From assembly GCA_003509545.1 (NCBI GenBank), contig DOLC01000116.1, positions 1-13,632 on the forward strand: a stretch of DNA of 13,632 bases. Direction: 5' to 3'. Below are positions 1 through 6,732 of the stretch, one piece after another. Under the pieces are notes generated by a model. The model worked only from the letters and a program-made list of their open reading frames with translations. It did not search any database and had not been told where the DNA came from. Every line of letters starts with the position of its first letter. Position 1 is the first letter of the stretch. A program made the translations under genes and the position numbers. The DNA is from Peptococcaceae bacterium. Its GTDB lineage: Bacteria > Bacillota > DSM-521 > Neomoorellales > Neomoorellaceae.

Positions 1-2
1 AG

Positions 3-188
3 AGCAAGTTCAAGTCAAGCTTTATGCGCTGTGGAGATCGAGGTAGCGCCGGAAGTAAAACCTTCTCTGTTCTTGGGCGGGTGACCTACAAGGTTCTGGA
101 CAGACAGATTACCCGAGAAACTTATCGTCACCTACTCCAGCCGGCGGGCACAAAAAGACTGGGCAGACCGGCTAAGGCCTACTTTTGA
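3..188 (+). CDS. 3' end of an unidentified gene (partial)
   Basis: A reading frame is open from the window edge at base 3 to a TGA at 186-188, giving 61 residues with no start that I can assign. The tail is basic and ends in ...TKRLGRPAKAYF, a lysine/arginine-rich end with a GRP(A/T)K patch that resembles basic nucleic-acid-binding tails, but I do not recognise a family. An internal ATG at 24 has no good ribosome binding site. The frame fits the C-terminus of a gene that begins outside the window, or a gene remnant. It could also be chance, since 61 codons is short. Confidence 0.35.
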   Translation, partial: SKFKSSFMRCGDRGSAGSKTFSVLGRVTYKVLDRQITRETYRHLLQPAGTKRLGRPAKAYF

Positions 189-408
189 ATAATCATTCCC
201 CTGTAGGTTGCTGGTATCGCTGAAGGCTTCGTCAGTGAAGTGTATAAGCTCCTCCGTCGCTATAAGGGATCACGTCTCGCCGAACGTCGGGCCTGAACTT
301 CCCCTATTTTTTCTTCCTTCTTGCCCATACCAAAAAGGTTTTTGCCTGCAACCGGCGAAATTAATTGTAGGCTGCAAGTTTACAGCCAACTTCTACAGGA
401 GGGCGGCC
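189..408. other. Intergenic region before glycerate kinase, no convincing gene
   Basis: About 220 bases separate the partial frame from the glycerate kinase start. The long in-frame extension of the kinase to an upstream TTG (208) is rejected, because its residues are Cys/Ser-rich and unlike any kinase N-terminus. A weak -35-like TTGCCT at 342-347 is visible, but no good -10 hexamer lies at the right distance, so I do not call a promoter. The last 45 bases can form an imperfect hairpin, listed separately. Confidence 0.5.
366..397 (+). promoter_or_regulatory. Imperfect leader hairpin abutting the glycerate kinase ribosome binding site
   Basis: TGTAG (366-370) can pair with CTACA (393-397) and GCTG (371-374) with CAGC (383-386). 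This leaves an 8-base loop and a 6-base bulge on the 3' side. The 3' arm ends exactly where the AGGAGGG ribosome binding site (397-403) starts. The pairing is directly visible. A role in translation control is inference, and the structure may be fortuitous. Confidence 0.25.
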
Positions 409-1551
409 ATGAAGCGGATCGTAATAGCTCCCGACTCTTTTAAGGAGAGCCTCGAGGCGCCCGCCGTAGCAGCGGCCATTGCGGCGGGGGTCAAAAGGGT
501 TTTGCCCGCAGCAGAAACAATAGAGGTGCCCCTGGCGGACGGCGGTGAGGGGTTGACTTCCACCCTGGTGGCCGCCACAGGCGGCCGAAGGGAAACGGCC
601 ACGGTGACCGGTCCCCTGGGGGAGCCCGTGAGGGCTTGCTGGGGTATTCTGGGTGACGGCCGGACCGCGGTAATAGAAATGGCCCAGGCCTCCGGTCTGC
701 CCCTGGTTCCAAGAGAGAAACGCAATCCCCTGCTCACCACTACTTACGGTACCGGGGAGCTTATCCGCCATGCCCTAGATGCAGGCTGTCGTCGTCTTAT
801 CGTGGGCATCGGGGGTAGCGCAACTAATGATGGAGGAGCAGGTATGGCCCAGGCCCTGGGCGTGCGTCTCCTGGATCAACAGGGGAAGGATATCCCCCCG
901 GGTGCCGCCGGCCTGGAGCGGCTGCACCGCATTGACAAGGAGGGCCTCGATCCCCGGATACAGGAAGCGGAAATAATGGTGGCCTGCGACGTGGATAATC
1001 CCTTATGCGGTCCCCATGGGGCTTCGGCGGTCTACGGCCCCCAGAAAGGCGCCACCCCGGAAATGGTGCCCCGGCTGGATAGGGCCCTGGCGCACCTGGC
1101 CGACATCATGGCCCGCGACTTGGGAAAGGAAGTGCGAAACCTGCCGGGCGCCGGCGCCGCCGGGGGCCTGGGAGCAGGCCTGGTGGCCTTGCTGGGCGCC
1201 ACCTTGCGCCCGGGAATCGAGCTGGTAATGGAAGTTGTAAACCTGGAAGAAATCCTGGCCCAGGGAGCCGACCTGGTCATTACCGGGGAAGGGGAGATCA
1301 ACAGCCAGACCGTCCACGGTAAAGTGCCGGTGGGAGTGGCCCGGTTGGCGGGCAAGTACGGTATTCCCGTGGTGGCTTTGGTGGGTTCCATCGGGGAAGG
1401 GGCCAACGCCGTGCTGGAACACGGTATTAAAGGGTTTATGAGCATCGTACCCCGACCGGTTCCCCTTTCCTTCTGCCTGGAAAACACGGCTGAGCTGCTG
1501 GCCGACGCCGCGGAGCGCTTGGTGCTCCTCCTTACGGCTTTAGAGAGATAA
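409..1551 (+). CDS. glxK: Glycerate kinase (GlxK/GarK family, PF02595)
   Basis: 380-residue cytoplasmic kinase that phosphorylates glycerate with ATP; bacterial members of this family usually yield 2-phosphoglycerate, feeding lower glycolysis. Family signatures in order: DSFKESL (9-15), ADGGEG (43-48), GIGGSATNDGG (133-143), CDVDNPLCGP (193-202), GAGAAGGLG (247-255) and TGEG (292-295). The length is that expected for the family. The ATG at 409 is chosen because AGGAGGG (397-403) sits just upstream and MKRIVIAPDSFK is the standard N-terminus; the frame stays open to 208, but that extension looks non-coding. It is the first of four + strand genes, 69 bases before the next. It could be the exit step for glycerate made by the convergent catabolic cluster, though nothing links their regulation. 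The 2- versus 3-phosphoglycerate product is not decided by sequence. Confidence 0.95.
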   Translation: MKRIVIAPDSFKESLEAPAVAAAIAAGVKRVLPAAETIEVPLADGGEGLTSTLVAATGGRRETATVTGPLGEPVRACWGILGDGRTAVIEMAQASGLPLVPREKRNPLLTTTYGTGELIRHALDAGCRRLIVGIGGSATNDGGAGMAQALGVRLLDQQGKDIPPGAAGLERLHRIDKEGLDPRIQEAEIMVACDVDNPLCGPHGASAVYGPQKGATPEMVPRLDRALAHLADIMARDLGKEVRNLPGAGAAGGLGAGLVALLGATLRPGIELVMEVVNLEEILAQGADLVITGEGEINSQTVHGKVPVGVARLAGKYGIPVVALVGSIGEGANAVLEHGIKGFMSIVPRPVPLSFCLENTAELLADAAERLVLLLTALER

Positions 1552-1620
1552 GATCGATACTTAAAACCGGCTCCTTCCGGCCATACTAAGGACACCAAGG
1601 GTACAGAGGGAGGAGCAGCA

Positions 1621-1869
1621 ATGCCCGATATCAACCTGTGGCTGCGACCGGTCATTACCCCCAAGGACCGGGACAAGGTCCTGGATGCTCTTTCCCGGCT
1701 GGAAAAGGGCGACCATCTCACCATTTCCCTGGAGGCCTCTGATGCCCGTCAGGCCGACCCCATTATAGAGCTTCTGGAAAATTGGGGATTAGACTATCAA
1801 AGCCGGGGGGACGGCGACGGCCGTACCTATCATATTATTGCCTCCAAGCCCCAAGAGAACCGGGACTGA
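1621..1869 (+). CDS. Small protein of unknown function (82 aa)
   Basis: 82-residue soluble protein with an excellent ribosome binding site (GGGAGGAG, 1608-1615) and an ATG start. The sequence alternates predicted beta and alpha stretches: MPDINLWLRPVI, a helix at about 16-28, a beta strand LTISLEA at about 33-39, a helix ADPIIELLENWG at about 45-56, and a final strand TYHIIASK. This beta-alpha-beta-alpha-beta layout, with acidic residues after the central strand and a tyrosine-containing last strand, is reminiscent of TusA/SirA-like small domains. The characteristic CPxP motif is absent, so this is only a fold-level guess. It sits between glycerate kinase and the thioesterase, same strand, 69 bases downstream and 40 bases upstream of its neighbours. 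There is no membrane segment, no cysteine, and no function I can assign. Confidence 0.75.
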   Translation: MPDINLWLRPVITPKDRDKVLDALSRLEKGDHLTISLEASDARQADPIIELLENWGLDYQSRGDGDGRTYHIIASKPQENRD

Positions 1870-1909
1870 AAGCCTACTTTAAAATTATAAATGGGGGAGA
1901 GAGAAACTG

Positions 1910-2311
1910 TTGGAGCCCCGGGAAGACGTGCGGCAAAAATTCCAAAAGGATGCTTTCCCCCGCTACCTGGGGGTGGAATTGCTGGAAGTGGCCCCTGGCT
2001 ATGCCCGGGTAGCCATGACTTTAACGGAAAACATGTTGAATTTTCACGACATAGGGCACGGCGGGGCCATTTTCACCCTGGCGGATACCGCCCTGGGACT
2101 GGCCAGCAACTCCCGGGAAGAAAAGTCGGTAGCCCTAACGGTAACCATTAATTATCTTGCCCCCGCCCGCGCGGGCCAGAGGCTGATCGCCACCGCCCGG
2201 GAGCACCTCGCTACCCGGCGTACCGGCATTTACGACGTCACCATCGAAGAAGAGGGGAGCGGGAGGCTTATCGCACTGGCGAGGGGCACGTTCTTCCGGC
2301 CGCAAGTTTAA
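1910..2311 (+). CDS. PaaI-type hotdog-fold thioesterase
   Basis: 133-residue hotdog-fold protein of the PaaI/YdiI acyl-CoA thioesterase family, which hydrolyses acyl- or aroyl-CoA to the free acid and CoA. Visible signatures: N-terminal helix ending in FPRYLGVELLEV, then NFHDIGHGGAIFTLADTALGLASN (split here as NFHDIGHGG at 45-52 and the following helix with Asp59). HGG (50-52) and Asp59 are the family active-site elements. The strand VTINYLAPARAG (78-89) is also typical. The start is TTG at 1910, supported by GGGGGAGA (1893-1900) about nine bases upstream; the N-terminus matches the usual PaaI length. The substrate is unknown. The neighbours (small orphan protein before, MBL hydrolase after) do not point to a CoA pathway, so a housekeeping or proofreading role is possible. 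Confidence 0.9.
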   Translation: MEPREDVRQKFQKDAFPRYLGVELLEVAPGYARVAMTLTENMLNFHDIGHGGAIFTLADTALGLASNSREEKSVALTVTINYLAPARAGQRLIATAREHLATRRTGIYDVTIEEEGSGRLIALARGTFFRPQV

Positions 2312-2365
2312 GAGAGAAGGAACGGGCTACTATTATTAAGAGGAGACGCGAAAGGAGCGAGGCCT

Positions 2366-3100
2366 ATGCGTTTGACCGTCTTGGGGTGTTATACGCCCTA
2401 TCCCCCTCCCGGCGGGGCCTGTTTGGGATATCTCCTGGAAGGTGAAGGCACCCGACTGGTGCTGGAGTTCGGCAGCGGCGTCATGGCCCGGCTGCAGGAG
2501 TATATCCCCTTTTGGGAGGTAGATGGGGTCTTCCTTTCCCACCTGCACGGCGACCATATGAGCGACCTTTGGGTCTACCGCTATGCCGTAGACCAGGCCG
2601 TGGCCGAGGGGAAAAGAAAGCAGCCGGTACCTATATGGGCGCCCGGCCATCCTGAGCATGTTTTTCGCAGCCTTACATACAAGGAAGCCCTGGAGGCCAA
2701 CCCCTTGGAACCGGGGCAGGAAGTGACCGTCGGGGATTTCAGCCTCCGCTTTATGCCCACCGGCCATGCCCTGCCGTGCCTGGCCATGCGCATTTCCCAG
2801 GGGACCAAAACCCTCGTCTACACCGGGGATGCCGAGTATTCGGAAGAACTGGCTTCCTTCGCCCAAGGAGCTGACCTACTCCTGGCGGAAGCGACGTATT
2901 TAAGGAGCGACCTTGAAGCCGGGGCTACCGGCCACATGTCGGCCGGTCAGGCCGCCCAACTGGCCCGACTTGCGGGGGTCAAGAGGTTGGTCCTAACCCA
3001 TCTCCGGTCCTGGTACCGGCCCCAGGAATTGCTCGCCGAGGCCAAGGCGGTCTTTCCCGCCTCGCAAATAGCGGTGGAACGATTGGTGGTGGAGATTTGA
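2366..3100 (+). CDS. Metallo-beta-lactamase-fold hydrolase, RNase Z/YhfI-like
   Basis: 244-residue MBL-fold enzyme with the full set of metal ligands of the RNase Z-like branch: SHLHGDH (58-64, ligands His59, His61, Asp63, His64), His134 in PTGH, Asp155 in YTGD, His190 in GHMSAGQAA and His212 in THL. The size and the G(H)xSAxxAA block match the short cytoplasmic YhfI-type proteins (about 244 aa) rather than tRNase Z, which has an exosite arm that I do not see here. It binds two metal ions, probably Zn, and is likely a phosphodiesterase or esterase of unknown substrate. The ATG at 2366 follows AAAGGAG (2351-2357). It is the last gene of the + strand group and converges on the sigma-54 activator with a 59-base gap. 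Confidence 0.9.
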   Translation: MRLTVLGCYTPYPPPGGACLGYLLEGEGTRLVLEFGSGVMARLQEYIPFWEVDGVFLSHLHGDHMSDLWVYRYAVDQAVAEGKRKQPVPIWAPGHPEHVFRSLTYKEALEANPLEPGQEVTVGDFSLRFMPTGHALPCLAMRISQGTKTLVYTGDAEYSEELASFAQGADLLLAEATYLRSDLEAGATGHMSAGQAAQLARLAGVKRLVLTHLRSWYRPQELLAEAKAVFPASQIAVERLVVEI

Positions 3101-3159
3101 GCCGCCAGGGTTTGTAGCCACCAGTACCGCGACCGGTCGGGGAAAGAAAGCCACCGTCG
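3101..3159. other. Convergent intergenic gap with a small palindrome, no clear terminator
   Basis: The gap between two convergent genes holds a perfect 10-base palindrome CGACCGGTCG (3130-3139) and two copies of AGCCACC, but no GC-rich stem followed by a T-run on either strand. Transcription may therefore end by another mechanism or read through. Confidence 0.35.
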
Positions 3160-4137
3160 TTAAAGGCATATATTATACGATTTTAGGCGGCGGTAAAGGG
3201 TAGCCAGGCTTATCCCTAGTTCGCGGGCGGCTTTCTTTTTGCCTTCCACCGTCCAGCCGTGCTTATTTAGTACCCGTAAAATCTGCGATTTTTCCTCGTA
3301 ATCGTTATAACCATTGTACTTCTCCGGTTTATTCCTTTCCTGCCATGCCTGTACTGCATCTCTAAGGGGATGGGGCAGGCTGTCCAGGTCTATCCGGCCG
3401 CCGTCTCCAAGACTAACGGCAAATTCTATACAGTTGGCCAGTTCCCTTACGTTCCCCGGCCAGGCGTAGGAAAGAAAAAACTTCTTTAACCGATTGGTGA
3501 AGCCGGCGAAATTTTTACCCCTTTTTTCTTGATAATATCCCAAAAAATATTCCGCCAAGTACAAAATATCATCCGGCCTATCCCTTAAGGGGGGCACCAG
3601 TATGGGTATAACGCTTAAACGATAATAAAGGTCCCCCCTGAAGGTGCCCTCCTCTACCATGGCGGCCAAATCCCTGTTGGTCGCGGCCACAACCCTCACA
3701 TCTACCGGTCGCCGCTGGTGACCCCCTACGCGCGTCACCTCCTTTTCCTGCAGCACTCGCAAGATTTTGGCCTGGAGGGGCAAGGGGATTTCCGCCACTT
3801 CATCCAGGAACAAGGTCCCTCTGTGGGCCCTTTCTATGATTCCGGCCTTACCCTTCCTGCACGCTCCCGTAAAAGCCCCCGCTTCGTAGCCGAAAAATTC
3901 ACTTTCCCACAGGCCGTCCGGAACGGCAGCACAATTGACGGCTACAAATTCACCGGGCCGCCCGCTCTCGTTATGCAGGGCGGAGGCTATCAATTCCTTT
4001 CCCACGCCGCTCTCGCCAATAATAAGTACGGTAGCCTCGGAAGGGGCGACCCGCTGTATCACCGCCTTAATCTTCTGCATAGCGGGATTCACCGTCTTTA
4101 TGTCCTGTAAAGAGTATTTCGCCTGCCGCATTGACAA
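3160..4137 (-). CDS. Sigma-54-dependent transcriptional activator without a sensor domain
   Basis: 325-residue bacterial enhancer-binding protein that uses ATP hydrolysis to remodel sigma-54 RNA polymerase. The AAA+ domain shows Walker A GESGVGKE (41-48), the sigma-54-contacting loop GAFTGA (87-92), Walker B GTLFLDE (107-113), sensor I around ATNRD (152-156) and the GNVRE arginine block (228-232). A Fis-type helix-turn-helix occupies about 285-320. Only about 20 residues precede the AAA+ domain, so the usual response-receiver, PAS, GAF or PRD sensor is missing, as in PspF. The TTG at 4135-4137 is chosen because AGAGGTGA lies about six bases upstream; a nearby ATG two codons in is an alternative. 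Activity would need control by a partner protein or by expression level. It lies 85 bases downstream of the GntR gene and is probably co-transcribed; its targets may be the adjacent catabolic genes. Confidence 0.93.
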   Translation of the reverse strand: MSMRQAKYSLQDIKTVNPAMQKIKAVIQRVAPSEATVLIIGESGVGKELIASALHNESGRPGEFVAVNCAAVPDGLWESEFFGYEAGAFTGACRKGKAGIIERAHRGTLFLDEVAEIPLPLQAKILRVLQEKEVTRVGGHQRRPVDVRVVAATNRDLAAMVEEGTFRGDLYYRLSVIPILVPPLRDRPDDILYLAEYFLGYYQEKRGKNFAGFTNRLKKFFLSYAWPGNVRELANCIEFAVSLGDGGRIDLDSLPHPLRDAVQAWQERNKPEKYNGYNDYEEKSQILRVLNKHGWTVEGKKKAARELGISLATLYRRLKSYNICL

Positions 4138-4222
4138 GGGTCTTCACCTCTGCTTACTGGCATAGGCACGGCCTTTCGGAATGCGCAGCAAGACACGCCG
4201 GTAGAAACCCTTCGAACTCCCT

Positions 4223-4990
4223 TTATGCCTCGGTTTCCGCGTGCCTGTCTTCCCTCCATGTCTCCCTCCCCTCGACGCCACCCCTGTTGGCCTCTCCTTC
4301 AGGATAATGCTCCCGCACATCGTCTATCATGGTTTCAATATGCTCTGCCATTATTTCCGCCGCCCTTTGGGCGTCTCGGGCCGCTATTGCCTCTAAAATA
4401 AGGGGGTGGTAATATAAGCCATCCTTGCTCCCGCGAAAGGCGACAATCTCCTTCATATGGTGCCGCAGAATATCTTTGGTAATCTGGGCCACCTTGAGAA
4501 TGAGCGAGTTCTTCGCAGCCCGGGCCACCTCTAGATGAAAATTGAGGTCCTCGATAGAAAAAAGGGAGAGATCCTCTTTAACCTGGCACATGCGGTCCAT
4601 AATAGCTTCCAAGCGCTCCAGGTCCTTTTCCGTACGACGCATGGCGGCCAGCCTGGCGTTCTCAACTTCGTAAACCCTTCTGAACTCGAGGATCTCCAGC
4701 AGGTCATGTTTGCCCAGGGCCAGGGCCGGTATCAGGGGATTTAGATAAACATCCGCCGTGACGTCGGTTACAAAGGTGCCCCCGCCCTGCCGGCTTTGGA
4801 CCAGCCCCAAGGTGTTGAGTTTCTGCAACGCCGCCCGCACGGAGATGCGGCTTACTCCCAACATCCTGGCCAGCTCGTTTTCCGACGGTATGCGGCTGCC
4901 CGGCGGCCAGTTCCCGCTGAATATCTGATCCCTTAGTTGTTCGAAAACGGCCTGGCTGACGTTCACCTTGGGAATACGCCTGATCGCCAT
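4223..4990 (-). CDS. GntR-family regulator, FadR subfamily (FCD domain)
   Basis: 255-residue DNA-binding repressor or activator. The N-terminal winged helix-turn-helix runs from about 8 to 76, with the GntR hallmarks LRDQIFSGNWPPGSRIPSE and RQGGGTFV (68-74 area). The C-terminal all-helical FCD domain runs from about 95 to 225 and keeps the four metal/ligand residues: Asp148, His152, His195 and His217. FCD regulators typically sense organic acids or sugar acids (lactate, glycolate, gluconate, hexuronate), which fits the neighbouring catabolic genes. The last 25 residues form a hydrophilic, charged extension not usual for the family. The ATG at 4988-4990 has a GGAG about ten bases upstream. The gene is preceded by its own promoter with an embedded palindrome (separate entries), pointing to autoregulation. 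The regulon is inferred, not shown. Confidence 0.94.
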   Translation of the reverse strand: MAIRRIPKVNVSQAVFEQLRDQIFSGNWPPGSRIPSENELARMLGVSRISVRAALQKLNTLGLVQSRQGGGTFVTDVTADVYLNPLIPALALGKHDLLEILEFRRVYEVENARLAAMRRTEKDLERLEAIMDRMCQVKEDLSLFSIEDLNFHLEVARAAKNSLILKVAQITKDILRHHMKEIVAFRGSKDGLYYHPLILEAIAARDAQRAAEIMAEHIETMIDDVREHYPEGEANRGGVEGRETWREDRHAETEA

Positions 4991-5037
4991 CCTTCCATCT
5001 CTCCGTCCAATCTGATTTGGTAGGCCGGAGCCCCCCT

Positions 5038-5067
5038 ATTGTAAGTTGTATTACAACCTCCTGTAAG
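5038..5067 (-). promoter_or_regulatory. Sigma-A-like promoter for the GntR gene
   Basis: Read on the minus strand: -35 CTTACA (5067-5062, four of six consensus), an 18-base spacer, and -10 TACAAT (5043-5038, five of six). Initiation would fall near 5031, about 40 bases upstream of the ATG at 4990. A palindromic operator fills the spacer. The match is visible; activity is inferred. Confidence 0.5.
5045..5057. promoter_or_regulatory. Probable GntR/FCD operator palindrome
   Basis: GTTGTATTACAAC is a perfect inverted repeat (GTTGTA, central T, TACAAC). It contains TTGTATTACAA, which fits the known FadR-subfamily operator pattern TNGTNNNACNA exactly. An additional TTGTAA half-site (5039-5044) pairs with the same TTACAA arm. 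The element lies inside the promoter spacer of the GntR gene, where binding should block RNA polymerase. I found no second clear copy elsewhere in the window. Confidence 0.6.
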
Positions 5068-5152
5068 ATATATTCGCCGTCCGAGGATAATTTCCTGCCA
5101 TTTTCAAAACTTTCTTTTTCTATTTCCAACCGCCCTAACATAGATCTCTACC

Positions 5153-6640
5153 CTATAACAAAAGAGTTTCTCCCAGGCCGAACAAATCCTTATTGGCCGT
5201 ATAAAGGTGCCGGTACATGGCAAACAGCTCATCATAAAAAGCCCTCTGTTCCTCCCGGGGCCAAACCCGGAAGGATATCCCCCTCTGAAGGAGTTCTTCC
5301 AGGCTACACCTGCCCTCGCCTGTACCCTTTCCCGCCAACCAGGCCGCGCCGAGGGGCTCCGTCTCCGGATTCTTAAGCACGAAAAGGGGCCTGCCCAAGA
5401 CCGAAGACAAAATGGTCAGCCAGACGGGGCTCGCCGCTCCTCCGCCGTTTACATAAAGGTCGGACTCGGGAGAAGAAGCGCGGTCCCGGGCAGCCATTAT
5501 CTCCAAGTTGTGCCTTATGGCCATGGAGATACCTTCCAGCACCGCCCGGTAGAGGTGGGCCCGGGTATGGTGCAGCCTCAGGCCGAAGAAAATACCCCTG
5601 GCCCGGGCATCCCAGATGGGAGATTTCTCACCACCCAGGTAAGGGAGAAAGATTAGGCCCTCCCGACCCGCTTCTACTGAGGCCGCTTCTTTGTTTAAAG
5701 CGCCGTAATCTCCGCCCACCAGGTCCCGGTACCAGCGCAGGCAAGCTCCCGCAGTGTTGATGAGGGCAATGCTCACCCATTTGTCCTCTACGCCGTGGTG
5801 GCAGTTCAAGAACTCGGGCCTCCACTTACCTTCGTCGGTGACCGCGGATACCCTCCCTACGGTGCCCAGGGTTATAAGGGTTTGGGCTTTGGCGGCGATA
5901 CCCGCTCCCAACATGGCGGCGACGGTGTCCATGCAACCCGCCACTACCGGGGTACCCGCCTTCAGTCCCGTCCGCTCGGCTACTTCCGGCCGTACCCCGC
6001 CCACCACCTCCCAAGGAGGATGGATTTCGGGCAGCTCCTCCAGGCCTATCCCCAGCTCGCCCATAACTTGGGCGTCCCAGCGCTTTTGGCGGTAATCGAA
6101 CAGCAGCATGGTGGCCGCCCGGGAATAATCCACGGTGCGGCGGCCGGTCAGCTTAAATACAATAAACCCTGTGGGTACTAGGAAGGTGTGCTTCTCAACC
6201 TTTAAAGCCGGTATATTTCTCTTCATCCACAATATAGCAGGCAGGGAAAAGGTCCCGGGCGCTATGCGGTTGCCGGTGATTTCGAACATTTTGGTGAAGC
6301 CTATTCTCTGCTCTATTTCTTCGGCCATTTTAATGGACCGGAGGTCCAATTGCATAATGGCGGGGTACAGGGGTTCCCCCCTTTGGTCCACCACCAGGGT
6401 GGCATTGGTACCGCTTACTCCTATGCCCGCCACCTCACCGGAACAACGGCCCAAGACTTCCTTTATCCCCGCAAGGCAGCTTTCCCACCATCCCCCAGGG
6501 TCCCCTTCCACCAGACCGCCGCCCCGCAAGGCCAGGGGGGTTTCCCGGTAACTGGTCGCCACAGGGCGGCCTTCCCGATCATAAAGGCACACTTTGCATC
6601 CCGACCCGCCGACATCTACGCCCAGAAGGTATCTTTTCAT
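5153..6640 (-). CDS. FGGY-family carbohydrate kinase 1 (xylulokinase-like)
   Basis: 495-residue ATP-dependent sugar or polyol kinase of the FGGY family. The N-terminal phosphate loop is GVDVGGSGCKV (7-17), the substrate-binding segment is LDLRS (98-102), and the catalytic Asp is Asp238 in AGCMDTVAAMLG. The C-terminal domain has the FGGY signature region ARGIFFGLRLHHTRAHLYRA (split around 347-366) and the ATP-binding NGGG block (398-401). The length is normal. It phosphorylates the terminal hydroxyl of a sugar or sugar alcohol; the substrate (ketose, polyol, or autoinducer-like) cannot be fixed from sequence. AAGGA lies about ten bases before the ATG. It follows the MDR dehydrogenase gene in the same direction, with a hairpin in the 92-base gap, and precedes the GntR promoter. 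It is paralogous to the kinase at 12064-13608: both have LDxRS, GNR(I/V)AxGT and SPIWDxxARGIFFGL. Confidence 0.92.
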   Translation of the reverse strand: MKRYLLGVDVGGSGCKVCLYDREGRPVATSYRETPLALRGGGLVEGDPGGWWESCLAGIKEVLGRCSGEVAGIGVSGTNATLVVDQRGEPLYPAIMQLDLRSIKMAEEIEQRIGFTKMFEITGNRIAPGTFSLPAILWMKRNIPALKVEKHTFLVPTGFIVFKLTGRRTVDYSRAATMLLFDYRQKRWDAQVMGELGIGLEELPEIHPPWEVVGGVRPEVAERTGLKAGTPVVAGCMDTVAAMLGAGIAAKAQTLITLGTVGRVSAVTDEGKWRPEFLNCHHGVEDKWVSIALINTAGACLRWYRDLVGGDYGALNKEAASVEAGREGLIFLPYLGGEKSPIWDARARGIFFGLRLHHTRAHLYRAVLEGISMAIRHNLEIMAARDRASSPESDLYVNGGGAASPVWLTILSSVLGRPLFVLKNPETEPLGAAWLAGKGTGEGRCSLEELLQRGISFRVWPREEQRAFYDELFAMYRHLYTANKDLFGLGETLLL

Positions 6641-6679
6641 GGAGTGTTCTTCCTTTTCTTCCTTATATTACTTCGGCAT

Positions 6680-6712
6680 TCCCCTTTCTGTAGGCTAGGG
6701 AACTAAAGGGGA
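6680..6712. promoter_or_regulatory. Intercistronic stem-loop between dehydrogenase and kinase 1
   Basis: TCCCCTTT (6680-6687) and AAAGGGGA (6705-6712) form a perfect 8-bp stem with a 17-base loop. On the minus-strand transcript it lies between the dehydrogenase stop and the kinase 1 start, with no following T-run, so it is not a standard terminator. An 8-base palindrome TTACGTAA (6723-6730) lies next to the dehydrogenase stop. mRNA processing or differential expression are plausible roles. Confidence 0.4.
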
Positions 6713-6732
6713 GCATACCGCGTTACGTAAGG

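Noticed and set aside
208..408. N-terminal extension of glycerate kinase to an upstream TTG
   Set aside because: The extension is Cys/Ser/Pro-rich with no family similarity, while ATG 409 has an ideal ribosome binding site and gives the standard MKRIVIAPDSFK start.
1032..1724. 230-codon minus-strand frame opposite glycerate kinase
   Set aside because: Antisense shadow in a GC-rich gene, with low-complexity Ser/Arg/Pro/Ala composition and no ribosome binding site consistent with its neighbours.
4159..4175. Plus-strand TGGCATAGGCACGGC as a sigma-54 promoter
   Set aside because: GG and GC are 10 bases apart, but the -12 element lacks TT, and no plus-strand gene lies downstream.
5093..5108. Minus-strand TGGCAGGAAATTATC as a sigma-54 promoter for the GntR gene
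   Set aside because: The -24 half is good, but the invariant -12 GC is absent, and a better sigma-A-like promoter lies closer to the gene.
4704..5141. Reading frame of 145 codons on the minus strand starting upstream of the GntR gene
   Set aside because: Two thirds of it is an out-of-frame shadow of the GntR gene, and its first part covers the promoter and operator. There is no family similarity.
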